From Punica granatum (Eukaryota; Streptophyta; Magnoliopsida; Myrtales; Lythraceae), in assembly GCF_007655135.1 (NCBI RefSeq), contig NC_045127.1, positions 39,939,538 through 40,003,537 on the forward strand: 64,000 bases of DNA. The letters are read 5' to 3'. Each line of letters begins with the position of its first letter. Position 1 is the first letter of the stretch. This document shows, in pieces, positions 21,901-34,200 of the stretch. Under the pieces are notes generated by a model that ran no database searches, was not told the DNA's origin, and worked only from the letters and a program-made list of their open reading frames with translations. The position numbers were made by a program, and so were the translations under genes.

Positions 21901-24900
21901 AACTTTTGTTGTGTAGTGAGTATAGTTAAAGTTAGGGTTAAAATTTTAAAAGCGGACCCTAAAACCAAACAGGCATATGTTCATTTCTGTTTCAATGGGA
22001 ACTTTTCTCAGTTTCATACCTGTTGATATTATCATTCATGAACAATCGGAATCATTGATTCCAACTCATAAAACAGGTTAGATGTAATGGATGCATTTGT
22101 CAATCCTAATTTTCCATTCTCTAGGATATCTAGGATTATTGGCTCGTGCTTATCAGGAAAACATGGCGTATAGGGTCTACTAATCTTATGTGGTGTCTAT
22201 TTGGATTTAAGATCTGCAAGATAAATCTTACATGCAAACTTTTGTCACTCAAAGTTGGTAAATGAGTGGGACTTCTTTTGTTAACAGATTGACAGTATCA
22301 TGTCAACAAGGTTGGCTAATGAGAATGATGCAAGCCGGCGATTGAAGTCCGAATTTCTAATCCAGTTTGATGGGGTCACTTCTAATCGGAATGATCTAGT
22401 AATTGTAATTGGTAAGTGTTAGAAATAATTACCTCTCTTGTTTCTGCTTTTGTAGATTTAGTTGCGTCTTCTGGATTCTGCATTTAAGTTTGTCCATATT
22501 GCTTTGTTGGACCTATAACTGAAGTGCGGCAGCTGCCCTTAGCCTCTCTTGCTTTGTGCTTTTCCAGCATTTAAGATTTAAGATTTAAGCTGAATGTCAT
22601 ACCTCCTCCATTCCAAAGCCTTAATTATTTTATATCAAAAATCGCAAAGCACATAAAGGAAAGACATGCCTAGAACTTCTTGTAGAATTCTGGAAAATGA
22701 TCTGCACTACATACGCCTCAGTCACCATCCAAGAGAGGGCGAGGCTTCTGCATAGTCTATTATATAGTTAATAAGTAATCTTACTCTTTTCTGTCAACTG
22801 ACAATTAATCTATTTATGTCAATGTAGGTGCCACGAATAAACCACAAGAACTGGATGATGCAGTCCTGAGGAGACTGGTTAATTGTCTTTCCATGATTTG
22901 TTTACTTTCAATTAGGGATTAAAACACGACTCGCTTGATAATCTACTGTCATAAATGATGTTATATACAGGTCAAGCGAATATATGTCCCTTTGCCGGAT
23001 GAAAGTGTTAGAAGACTGCTTCTTAAAAACAAACTCAAAGGCCAAGCATTTTCTTTACCAAGTAAGGATATGTCTAAAGTCCATTCCTGTTTGCCTTGTT
23101 TATATTGTTAGGAAGAGGCATTTGTTTTCACTTTTCAGTAGATTACTCTGCCTTGGCATGCTCAAATATATACAGTTAAAAAGTATGTGATTCTCGCACG
23201 GCCAAACATGGTTCAGCTAATAAAATTCATTAGAGACACGGCATGACATTTACCTTTTAGTAAGGCTTGCAATATTGGTGATCCTTCAGATCATGGTGGA
23301 GGATTGATATTACTGGGCTGTCATGTTGAACCAGACAGTCACATTGTGAATTAATTTAATACTCTGATTATAAATAGGAATTAAACTGATGTATATGTAT
23401 GTATGTAGCTTCTGGACGTCACAATTAGGATCAAAGTTGAAGAGTGTCTATGGAGAGGTTGAGAAAGACATACTGATATTTGTTTGAAAATGTCCCCTGC
23501 ATGGCAGAGTCCTAGGCTTACTCTAGTAAAATAATGTTCATATTAATTTTTCCATCATAGTAAAGAGTGAGCTCTGATTTGCTGTTTTAGGTGACAGACA
23601 AAAATAACAATCAAACTGTAGTTGCTTTGATATCAAGTAAGCGTAAGAGAGTAGCCATTTATGACTTTGTTGGTGAAGTGGTGTAGGGTAAAAATGGAAT
23701 TAGCACAGAATTGACCAAGAGAAGCAAATTGGAAGTAGGAACTAGAGAAAGTAGAACTTGGGCCTGGAACCGCTAGCTTTAGAAATGATGACTTAACCTC
23801 TTATAGGAATTAGTCTCAAGAGTATTTATGCAGACCCTAACCCTAATAGCTCAAGACATCAAAATCTAAACCTAAAATATGGACCTAATGGCCCAAGCCT
23901 TGTTGGAAAATAAACATGATAGTAGCATGAATACCTGAATTCGTTTTTGAGTGAACAAATATGAGCTAAAGAGCGTATTAGTAATCAATGAAGTTCATCG
24001 TCTGGGTGAAAGAGAGATGCCTAATACCCCTATTTGGCGTAAGATGCCACGTCAAGTGATTTTTTTATTTTTTTTTTTCCTTTTTTTTTTTTTTTTTGGG
24101 GGGGGGGGGTGTTGGGGGGGGTGGTGGATAAGTGATGATCAAGTAATTCTTGTTGGAAATACTGCGGTAACTGAAAAAACATTATACTTGATCTACCCTA
24201 TTTGGAACTGAATACATATCTGCTGATCTTTCCACAATTAACTTGACTCTAATCAGTTAACACTGTGATGCCTGGATACAAATCACAAGAATGTCTATTC
24301 TTTCTCATATTTTTGGATGTGTCCGCTTGGAATTTTGTTTTTACAGTAAAGATAAGATCTGCTAGTCAGAGAGTGTGTCAGAGGTTGGGGGACATTAATC
24401 ATGTTCAGCTATGGCCAATGAGGTTATTATAATCTGACCTGAGGTTATTCAAATTATTGGTGACAGGTGGCGATATCGACAGACTAGCTAGAGAAACAGA
24501 AGGTGAGTAAAATGTTAGCCCATGCAAATGATATTACTGTGCTTATGCTGGGATTTTTTGCTTTTACTTTGTGCCTTTTTTTTTTGACTTTTTCAAGTTT
24601 TATTATATAAATATAATTTATATGTATATGTACAACTTTTATGCAATATAGATATCTTTGGACTTGTCCCCGGTCTGACGTGTTACGTGTTTCTTCTGAT
24701 AAATAGGATATTCTGGAAGTGATCTGCAAGCCTTGTGTGAAGAAGCTGCTATGATGCCCATAAGAGAGCTTGGCGCAAACATCCTCAAAGTGACGGCAAA
24801 TCAGGTAATCAACCTAGATCAGTCGTTGCATTACTTTATTTGCAGCTTAGCAATATAATTTCATTCTTCTTTTTTCTTTTTCTAATTCGAGAATTGGGGG

Positions 24901-25499
24901 AGGTAATTTTTTCTGAAACAAAACATTATAAATCCAGTTAGTAGACACGTGTTCTGTTCATGATATAAGCTTAAAATATAAAGAACCATCTTTTAGCTTT
25001 TCCAGTGAATTACGTTATTTGCTGTCCAGTCTTCCATGGTAGTTCTTCATTTTTGGTCGCTGGTGACAGAAGCAAGGTCGTCTCCTATCTGGTTGTTGGT
25101 GCTATTATGATGACTTGTGGGGGGACAGTTGTTCTTTTCCTTTTTTCTTTTTTTCCCCTCTTTTTTCATACTGAGATTTTGCATCTGCTTTGGAAGATCA
25201 GGTCATAAATATGGTTTTATTCGATTTATCTTTCTATTATTTTCTTGAAAACATTTACCCCCTTGAACAGCCAGCAAAAGAAGAAAAAAAATCAGCAAAA
25301 AAAAAAAAATGTACTCCCTCGAAGAGTGCTTTCTTGTTCGGGATTTTGTTGCCTATGTCAGTTTGGTCTGTGTTTTAAATAGGTGCGGCCCTTGAGATAT
25401 GAAGACGTTCAAAAGGCAATGACAGTCATAAAACCAAGCTTACAGAGAAGAAAGTGGGAGGAGCTCGAGGAGTGGAACCGAGAGTTCGGCTCTAACTGA
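18994..25499 (+). CDS. MIT-domain AAA ATPase, spastin-like (At2g45500 type)
   Basis: Thirteen exons: 18994-19313, 20031-20122, 20239-20258, 20745-20985, 21086-21181, 21281-21396, 21479-21559, 22288-22411, 22828-22877, 22971-23061, 24467-24502, 24707-24804, 25383-25499. All junctions are GT-AG and the phases add up to 1482 nt, 493 residues. Residues about 48-95 form a MIT domain ([17 protein letters not shown]). The AAA module has Walker A GPPGNGKT (262-269), Walker B VIFIDE (317-322), the arginine-rich segment ending [11 protein letters not shown] (about 336-345), sensor [16 protein letters not shown], and the C-terminal helix region [16 protein letters not shown]. The family is the meiotic/microtubule-severing AAA group (spastin, katanin, Vps4); the protein should act as a hexameric ATPase on microtubules. 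Length matches the Arabidopsis homologue as I remember it. No breaks seen; function is inferred from family. Confidence 0.9.
20239..20258 (+). other. 20-nt microexon of the AAA ATPase gene
   Basis: A 20-base exon (reading GATSTSQ with the flanking phase) lies between a cag acceptor and a gt donor. It is needed to join exon 2 (ending in phase 1) to the exon at 20745 (starting in phase 0). Without it the frame would be lost. It was placed by phase and splice sites, so it is inference, but the fit is exact. Confidence 0.7.
21725..21974 (-). repeat. MITE-like element, copy c, inside an intron
   Basis: About 250 bp between exons 7 and 8 of the AAA ATPase gene. The ends are inverted: gtgtttggttttagagtt on the left and ctaaaaccaaacaggc on the right, sharing the 11-base core tgtttggtttt. 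Read on the minus strand it carries the same ordered phrases as the copies at 16.9 and 46.7 kb. It leaves the splice sites intact. Probably a non-autonomous DNA transposon; superfamily uncertain because I could not fix the target duplication. Confidence 0.75.
24058..24128 (+). repeat. T-tract joined to G-tract in intron 10
   Basis: A run of about 45 bases nearly all t switches directly to about 20 bases nearly all g (gggggggggg, then tgttgggggggg). It lies in the 1.4-kb intron between 23062 and 24466. Such a homopolymer junction can be real or reflect sequencing or assembly trouble. Confidence 0.8.
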
Positions 25500-27589
25500 A
25501 AGATCCCACAATGAATATCCACAGAGCTCTACATTGACCCATATCCATGTTTATAACGAGGCAGCAGCGGGCATTGTTCTGGACACGGACAGTACCTTGA
25601 AATCGTACCATAAAATTCTTACTTTCGTTCTTGACTGTATCATTCTTTTGAAAATGTATCATTATGTATTTAAAAAAGAAAAAAAATAATAAAATACATC
25701 TTTCTCGCTTTCTATCTGTAAATGAGACTATCGAGATAATACTATTTGATACCCTTTTCCATATATATAACAAGGACATGGTGGTCTGGCCAGATAGCCT
25801 TAGAGCACTCGAATATTCTCGGATTTTTTTAGTTTTCTTATTTTGATATTAATTGTTTAAAAGAAATGTTTTTTTGAGATATTTTATGATAAGATCCGAT
25901 TTTTTCCGTCTTTTGAGGTTTTTTATGCTTTTGAAAATAATTCCTAACAAAACTTAAAAAATTTTAAAATATATTTTTCTAACTTTCTGATGAAATATTG
26001 TTGATTACATAATATTATATTTAATAAATTACGAATTTTTGAAAATAAAAGGAATAATTTTTATGAGATATCAACATAACAAAATATTTATAAAAAACCT
26101 AATACCCACATAAATATTATTAGTATCTATATAAAATAAAAATAGTCGGAGCGACTTACCTATCGATGTCATTTAGGATGGAGGAGGCTTCTCCTCGCTT
26201 GACTTTTCGTATGACTGCCAGCAGGAATTCGACAATTGGTGAAGTCTCGTGGTGCCATCTTGAGTCTCAAAACCGGTATGATGGAAGATGCAAAGACTCT
26301 ACCATAACTTATTCACATTAAAAAATAAAAAAGAAAAAGAAAAAAATAATCCTACACGAAGGCCAGGTTTCATGAAACAAAAGCTACCTACGACGATTTC
26401 ATGAAGATGGAAAAAGAGAGGTCATCAATTTCAAGTGAGAAGGTAGAAGACATGGAAGGTGAGATTGAGCTACATTTGTCTCATACAAATATGCAAACGA
26501 TTTTTCTTTTGTTTGTTGCTTCAATAAGAAGAGCCACAGAACAGCAATGAATTTAGAAATCTAAGTGATAGTAAAGAGGCAAGGAGATTCATTACCTTTA
26601 CCCATATGAATTTAGAACTTTTTTTCTACCTCTCTCATGATATATCTCTGTTTGTGACGTAGAGCAAGCTAATTTAGTAGTACTCCACCGGCCGGATTAT
26701 ATTATAGTGAAGTAATGGCCATATCTTACCTGTGTTTTCTCGAGATACAAGGTTGTCTTGTGTTTCTTGCTTACCCGGCCTAATTTTGTTATGCTCACAA
26801 TGAGATTTACATTTTCTATGTATGAAGGATTGCTTTTGATCTGTATATTGACTGAGCTACATTTGTCTCATGCAAGGTAAATTTGACAGTAGATGAACAG
26901 GAAAATCATTGTTATTTTGCCATTGTTATTTTACATTTTGCTTTGGATTTCTCTCAATAGTCGGGCCCATTACTCTTATTGTTTCTAGATTGGACAAGAC
27001 TTTCAATGTGGAAGCAATTTTCGGTGATTATATGGGAAGTATTCCGTCATCCATAAACTGTAGCCATGTTGAGGCTTTTGATTATAGAAGTACGACTAAT
27101 CTGTAAGATTGTGCGGTTAAGAAGAATACTTCTATTATTTTTATGAAGAGCTAATGGAAGTGATTTGCCAATCGTCCGTGACCATGCAATCGGTGCAATG
27201 TAAGATTGCACGTGCTCGAAGAAAGGAAGCTTTACATTCGAAGAAGGGAAAAGTTTCTGCTCAAGTCGAATGTATGACTTATTCTCTATAGAGTTTTTTT
27301 AATATAATTGATAGAGTATATTAATTTACAGAGGGAAATGAATGTGAACTTTTTAAATTGTTAATCCAGGGTGCCGAAATGATGTGCCATTTCCCCTAAA
27401 AAATTGAAATTTTAATTTAGATTTTTAAAATGAAAAATACACTCTAATAATTATAATTATATCCTTTATTAAGTGCATACGTGATTCTTTTAATTACCTA
27501 TGTTTTGTACGCATATCCCTATTGTCGAGATATAGTATGACTTGCCTATTGATCTAATATCCATTATACATTACAATTGATGAATGTGT
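25500..27589. other. intergenic region downstream of the AAA ATPase gene
   Basis: AT-rich sequence including the 3' untranslated region of the ATPase gene. No ORF has recognisable similarity. Two short near-copies of gagctacatttgtctcat occur at about 26466 and 26852, a minor dispersed repeat. Nothing else supported. Confidence 0.5.
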
Positions 27590-28017
27590 AATTTTTTTTC
27601 CTAATTTACAGGTACAATTAAGCGTAAGAATGATAGTCACACTATAGTAGGACGAAGTTCAACATAAATGAGAATTGAGGAGCCATGGAACTTTGATCGT
27701 CCGACATGTGTTTGTGAATATTGTAGAGCCATCCATTGGTGCAAAGAACAAATAGAGAAAAGTAGGCATACCATGGATCCTAAATTTGGTACATGTTGTT
27801 TGGAAGGACGAGTTCAATTGCCACTTTTGAAAGAGCCACCTACTACGTTGAAACGACTATTAGATTATCGAGGTGGACAAACTCCAGGAGGATATCATCA
27901 GAGGATTTGCATGTACAATGCCGCATTTGCTTTCACTTCAATGGGGGTGAAATTGATTCACATGCTCATAAGGGTCGTGGTCCATACCGTTTTCACTTGA
28001 ATGGTCAGACAAAAGGT
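27590..28017 (+). pseudogene. Helitron helicase-like N-terminal fragment
   Basis: The + strand reads CVCEYCRAIHWCKEQIEKS, FGTCCLEGRVQLPLLKEPP, MYNAAFAFTSMG and, after a one-base shift near 27940, GGEIDSHAHKGRGPYRFHL. This is the conserved start of plant Helitron Rep/helicase proteins: a CEYCGA-type motif, the C-C-x-G-K/R-V pattern, then AFTSMGGKID and GRGPY. Rep and helicase domains that should follow are missing, so only a fragment of an autonomous Helitron is present. Confidence 0.8.
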
Positions 28018-29197
28018 ATAACACAAGTTATATATTATATTAGTTATTTTAAAATTTAAAATTTAAGAAATAGAACAACATCATATCCGTTATTAACACG
28101 ATTAGGCTTTATTATATCCAAGCAAATATTCTCTCTCGAGGTATTGGTTCACAAGCATGATTTCAACACAATTTAATATATTCCATACAAAATGGCTATA
28201 ATATCTCAAGTCAGCTCGGACTACATAACTTTCATCGCAAAAGAAATTTGCCAAATAGGACAGCATCATCTTGGTTACAATACAGTACTTACAGATTTCC
28301 TTATATTCTGTAACTGACATGATTCAATATTTTTATAGCCTAACAAAATTTCTTTTATAAACAGTGCAAAGCTTCTCTCAAGGTTGTCAAAGGATCATGA
28401 CGTCCTTCCCCAATTGAACCTATTTAGCCTAAAATTCCACCTTCCCACGTTAGATGATTTTGGTCAACAATTTCTCAATGCCCTCCTTCAAATTGGGAAC
28501 CTATATGCATGCATGTTGGTTGGCACCGACTTATTCTTCCATATAGATCGAAAGAAAGGACTCAAGTTACTATTTAAGTCCACAACATCAAAGGAAAAGC
28601 AAGGGTTTTACAATTGCTCCATATCACTGTTTTACAATGATGATCCTTGCGGCTATGAAAATTTTCTACCACTACTGTTAGTTCGTGATAAGAAAAGCCA
28701 TAATCATGTGTTGTCGCGCAAATTTCAAGCACATTGTCTTCGACGGTGCAAAGCAACAACTACCGCTCATGCATAAGTGCCCACACTTTGGAAATCAACA
28801 ATGGGACACCAACTGGATGAATAATGTAGAGAATTTAGAACTATGCGTCACCTGTCACTTTTGCTCTGTCGATATCGAAATGTCCAAGCTAAAGTTGGAT
28901 ATGGTGTAAAAAGAGCTCATTCGGAATACACTACAAGCTCTTAAAATAAAATAATAATAAATAAAGAAAATAAAGTCCTCTTCTATTATGACATCTATAT
29001 AAATTATAAAAGCTCAAACCATTCTTCATATTGCGCCACATATGACAAATGAATCTTTACATTGAGTAACTTTTCATATTCAACGAATTAACGAAGGACA
29101 TTTGACTTAATATGATTGTGACACGTTGCAAGTTATTAAATATAATTAAATATATATTATGATATTAGTCATAAGGTTTACACAATTAAGTAGAAAA
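28018..29197. other. unassigned region with a 130-codon ORF
   Basis: An ORF at 28384-28776 (+) starts MSKDHDVLPQLNLFSLKF and has a normal amino-acid mix, but I recognise no family, motif or neighbour relation. A second frame continues at about 28685-28909. It could be a decayed captured gene fragment beside the Helitron relic or chance. A cactacaag string occurs at 28929 without a partner. Confidence 0.3.
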
Positions 29198-29523
29198 GAG
29201 CTTTTAAATCTTTTTTAATTATTAAATCACTATTTTTTTATTGTAGATTTGAACAATATCAAAACTTAAAATATGTAGGAATCAAAATCTCTATCTCCCT
29301 CCCTCTCTACACTTTGCTCTAGGTTGAAGATCGATGATGTTTAGTGGCACGCCTGGCCAAGAGCTTTTAAATCTTTTTCAATTATTAAATTATTATTTTT
29401 TATGATTGTAGATTTGAACAATATCAAAACTTAAAATATGTAGGCATCAAAATCTCTATGTCTCTCCCTTTATGCACTCTGTTCTAGGTTGAAAATCGAC
29501 GACGTTTAGTGGCGCGCTCAGCC
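29198..29523. repeat. tandem duplication of a 163-bp unit
   Basis: Two adjacent copies, starting gagcttttaaatctttttt at 29198 and 29361. Each contains tagatttgaacaatatcaaa, aaaatatgtagg and a pyrimidine-rich phrase, and ends with gtttagtggc. They differ by scattered substitutions. Non-coding. Confidence 0.85.
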
Positions 29524-29622
29524 ATGAGCTCCATCTCGGCGTGCCAACTTCAAGCTAGTTCTCGCAGTTGCACTGGCGGCGACCTTCCATCATCCTCTCC
29601 TCCCTACCAACGAAGTCTAGTG

Positions 29623-31247
29623 TGCTAGTTTCACGGGGCCAACGGAAGCGAAAAGAGAACATTAATTCAAAATTTCCTACCCGTGAAACTAATTCTAAGA
29701 CCTACTAGAAGAATAAGAGTAAATAAAAGCGTACCTGGAATATTTAAAATTATCGACCGAGCGTCCCATGCGTGACGCCTCTACCGGTATCCACATCGAC
29801 TTTGTCGACGAGTCTTCGATATCGGCGGTGCTAGCGACCAACACTCGAAAGAAACACCGATGCGACACCCGAATTTTTTTAGACTAATGGACCTAATTTG
29901 AATTGAACAATTCAACTCAAATTATTTATATATATATATATATGCTCACATATATACATATAAAGCATACACACACATACTTGAATCCATCCCCTTCTAC
30001 TGCTTTTATAAGCAAATGGGGAGGCAAATTCTTTTCCCATGACCGATGTGGGATAAGGAAAATCAAGGCTCCAAGTGACATGTGTAAGTCTAGGTGACAT
30101 TGAACTATTGGCCAATGTGTCACCGTATTAATCGTGCATCAGATTGGTCAATTTAATCTAATAAATCGAGTCTAATTAATCGACAAATTTAATCTCATTA
30201 AATATCCGATTAATTAGTCGCACCATAAATCATCTAATCTCTATTATACGCTTTTATTGTTTCAAAATATCTCATCGATTTAGTCGTCGTGTTTGACCCC
30301 TGTAGGTTCCCAATTACGTTGACAGTAATATCGAAATCTCTATTTCAATATTACAAACAGTGAGCGACATCTAGCAATGCATCACTGTTACTCAAGTAAT
30401 TAGAAAGTCAATTTCTCGACGAACCTCGTGACCTATATTACCGTGTAATATAATCCATTGTCCTCTATATCTCTATTGAGCCCAAGGCATGGTCGATGAC
30501 ATCCTTGTATAGCTCAATATCTCTCTTTCTTGGTTTACCAGGTAAGTCTATCAGAACAAATGAGTTCGATATCGGTATATTGACTCATTTGGGTATGCAT
30601 ACACTTTTAGACTTAACTACCAAGTGGCCGTGAGATATCGCTCCTGTTTCGTAGGAGGGACAAATCCTATCTTGGTCACTCACATTCCTCTCCATGCTCT
30701 GTGATATACCCAATAACTGTCTTTATAACCAGCCTGTTACGGTGGCGTTTGACAGTATCAAAGTATATGACATTACATGTAGGAATTCATGGTGACCTCA
30801 AGTCAAAGGACTATTACACTATAGTCACTTTGAGATATGCTAATGACAGTCACGTAACAACCCATGTAGCAATCTCATGGCGGATCAGTCCAGTACACAT
30901 TACTCTTAATGTATACCTGTGGTGTGACTTAATATCTCCATATCCATGACCTGTGAGACTTGGTCATCAATCAACACCCACACTAGTCTAACCGTATTAT
31001 CGTCGTCCTAATTAACGATAATACTTTGACTAGGGACATTTAGGAATAATGTTCGGTAATTATAGGATCTCACAATCAAGTCACACTTGATGCCTATTGA
31101 ACTTACTATTCCAAGGACATTATTGTGTAAAATCATATTTTAGCGCAATCTACACAATAACATAAATGCCTCGTAATATAATGAAATACATGTCATATTA
31201 CAGAACTGATGATATATTGCCTCTAGGGCATACACCAATTCCTAACA
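29623..31247 (-). repeat. 3' LTR of copia C
   Basis: About 1.62 kb. It differs from the 5' LTR at 35918-37536 by scattered single bases and a longer TA microsatellite at 29927-29942. Internal ORFs seen in both LTRs on both strands are not conserved genes. Confidence 0.93.
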
Positions 31248-31261
31248 ATCTCCCACTTGCA

Positions 31262-34200
31262 CTAGAGCCAATCTGGCATCTGTCTAATGCCAATAGATCT
31301 AGTGTGAGCCTCGTGCTTGCGCTGCACAAGAGGCTTCATAAGTGGATCTGCGAGATTCTCATCTGTTGGTATTCTGTATATCTTCACATCTCCTTTGTCG
31401 ATTATCTTGCGAATGAGATGGAAACGCCTGAGTATATGTTTGGATCGCTGGTGAGACCTGGGTTCCTTAGCCTGCGCAATGGCTCCATTGTTGTCACAAT
31501 AGAGATCCACTGCGTCTGCGATGCTAGGAATCACAGCAAGTTCTGTCACGAACTTCTTGATCCAAACGGCCTCTTTTGCAGCGTTAGAAGCAGCAATATA
31601 CTCGGCCTCTGTGGTAGAGTCGGCTACTGTCTCCTGTTTGGAACTCTTCCAACTCACAGCACCTCCATTCAGGCAGAACACATACCCTGACTGCGATCTA
31701 CTGTCGTCCTTATCGGTCTGGAAGCTAGTATCGGTGTAACCTCTTACAACGAGCTCTTCTTCGCCTCCATATACCAAAAACATCTCCTTAGTCCTTCGTA
31801 AGTACTTAAGGATGTTCTTTACTGCGATCCAGTGTCTCTCACCTGGATCTGATTGGTATCGACTCGTCATACTCAAAGCATACGAGACATCAGATCGAGT
31901 GCATAACATAGCATACATGATGGATCCAATAGCCGACGCATATGGAATCCTATTCATGCGGTCCCTCTCCTCTCGAGTAGAAGGACTCTGAGCCTTCGAA
32001 AGGCTTATGCCATGTAACATAGGCAGCAACCCTTTCTTAGAATCCTGCATGCTAAAACGCCGAAGCACTTTATCTATGTATGCACTCTGACTTAGGCCAA
32101 GCAGTCTCCTGGATCTATCTCTATAGATCCTGATACCTAGCACGTAGGTAGCTTCGCCTAAGTCCTTCACAGAGAAACATATTCCCAACCAAGTCTTCAC
32201 AGACTGTAGGGAAGGAATGTCATTCCCGATCAGAAGTATGTCATCTACATATAACACCAGGAAGATTACTATGCTCCCACTAATCTTCTTGTAAACACAT
32301 GGTTCATCTTCATTCTTGATGAAACCAAACTCTTTGATTGCATCATCAAAACGAAGATTCCAGCTCCTAGAAGCTTGCTTCAGCCCATAAATAGACCGTT
32401 GTAGCTTACAAACCTTTCCGGCACTATGTGGATCGACAAAACCCTCAAGTTGTGTCATATACACATCCTCGAGGAGCTTCCCGTTCAGGAATGCAGTTTT
32501 GACATCCATTTGCCAGATCTCATAATCATAATAAGCTGCAATTGCAAGCAAGATCCTTATGGATTTAAGCATAGCCACCGAGGAAAAAGCTTCGTCATAG
32601 TCAACACCATGAACTTGTCTGAAACCTTTTGCCACAAGTCGGCCCTTAAAGGTAATCACATTACTGTCCATGTCAGTCTTCTTCTTGAAAACCCACTTAC
32701 ACCCAATGGGTTTTGCCCATTCAGGTGGATCAACCAAAGTCCATACTTGCTTAGTGTACATGGAATCCATCTCAGATTTCATGGCCACCAGCCATTTCTC
32801 AGAGTCAGGGCCTATTACGGCTTCCGCATAGGTTGTAGGCTCATCATCATCTATGAGCAATACGTCATTGTTTTGAGTCACGAGAAATCCATATCTCTCG
32901 GGCTCATGACGTATCCTACTAGACCTGCGAGACTCCTGTGTCACATGTGCAGAAGATTGTGCCACAACATCTTGTGGTACTTGCTCTGCAACCTCACCCG
33001 TCGATTGGTCAATGTCATTTTGTGGTAGAACTTCCCCATGTTCTAATTTCCTCCCACTAGTTCCTTTGGAGAGAAACTCTTTCTCAATGAATACCGCAGT
33101 TCGAGCAACAAACACTTTGCCCTCGATGGGATTATAGAAATAGTATCATCGAGTTTCCTTAGGATACCCCACAAAGTAACATTTGTCCGATTTAGGACCA
33201 AGCTTATCCGAAGATAATCTCTTCACATAAGCTTCGCAACCCCATATATTTAGAAAAGACATCTTGGGACGCTTCCCATACCACATCTCATATGGTGTCC
33301 TTTCAACTGATTTCGACGGAGCATTGTTTAATATGAGAGCAGCTGTTTGTAGAGCATATCCCCAGAAGGAGTCAGGTAAGTTTGCATGACTCATCAAAGA
33401 TCGAACCATATCTAATAAAGTTCGATTCCTCCTTTCAGCTACACCATTCCACTGTGGTGTTCCAGGTGGAGTCAGTTGAGATAAAATCCCACACTGTTTA
33501 AGATAGTCAGCGAACTCATAGCTCAAATATTCACCTCCTCGATCTGATCGAAGAACTTTAATGCTCTTACCCAACTGATTCTCCACTTCATTCTTAAATT
33601 CTTTGAACTTTTCAAAAGATTCAGATTTGTGTTTCATCAAATACACATATCCAAATCTACTGAAATCATCAGTAAATGTAATGAAGTAGAGATACCCACC
33701 TCTAGCAAGCTTGTTCACTGGTCCACATACATCGGTATGTATGAGAGCCAGATGATCACTAGCTCGCTCACCTTTTCCGGTAAAAGGGGCCTTAGTCATT
33801 TTCCCCATTAAGCAAGGTTCGCATGTCTCGATCGACTCTAAATCAAACGAGTCCAGTAATCCATCCTTATGGAGTCTAGAGATGCGATTCTCGCTAATAT
33901 GACCTAAACGACAATGCCAGAGGTAAGTCGGGTTCGAATCATTAGATTTGAGCCGTTTGGTTTCCACATTATAAATAGGCGTATCTAGATCAAAAACATA
34001 CAGACCATTACTTAAATGTGCACTGTCATAATATACATCATTCATGTACATAGAACAACACTTGTTCTTGATAGTGAAACAAAATCCCTTCTTGTCCAAA
34101 CAAGAAACAGATATTATGTTTCTACTAATAGCAGGTACATAATAACAGTCGTTAAGATCTAATACTAGCCCAGTAGGCAAAACTAGGTGATAAGTCCCTA

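Noticed and set aside
28929..28937. cactacaag as the end of a CACTA element
   Set aside because: It has no inverted partner or 3-bp duplication and is 9.6 kb from the transposase relic, with copia C between.
29198..29523. Direct repeats as a CRISPR-like array
   Set aside because: Only two adjacent long copies and no spacers, in a plant genome; it is a simple tandem duplication.
29903..30123. ORFs repeated in 29.9-31.2 kb, 36.2-37.3 kb and 61.5-62.6 kb
   Set aside because: These recur only because the LTRs recur; they overlap on opposite strands and change between copies.
32426..33028. 200-codon + strand ORF
   Set aside because: It is the antisense shadow of the copia C reverse transcriptase region.
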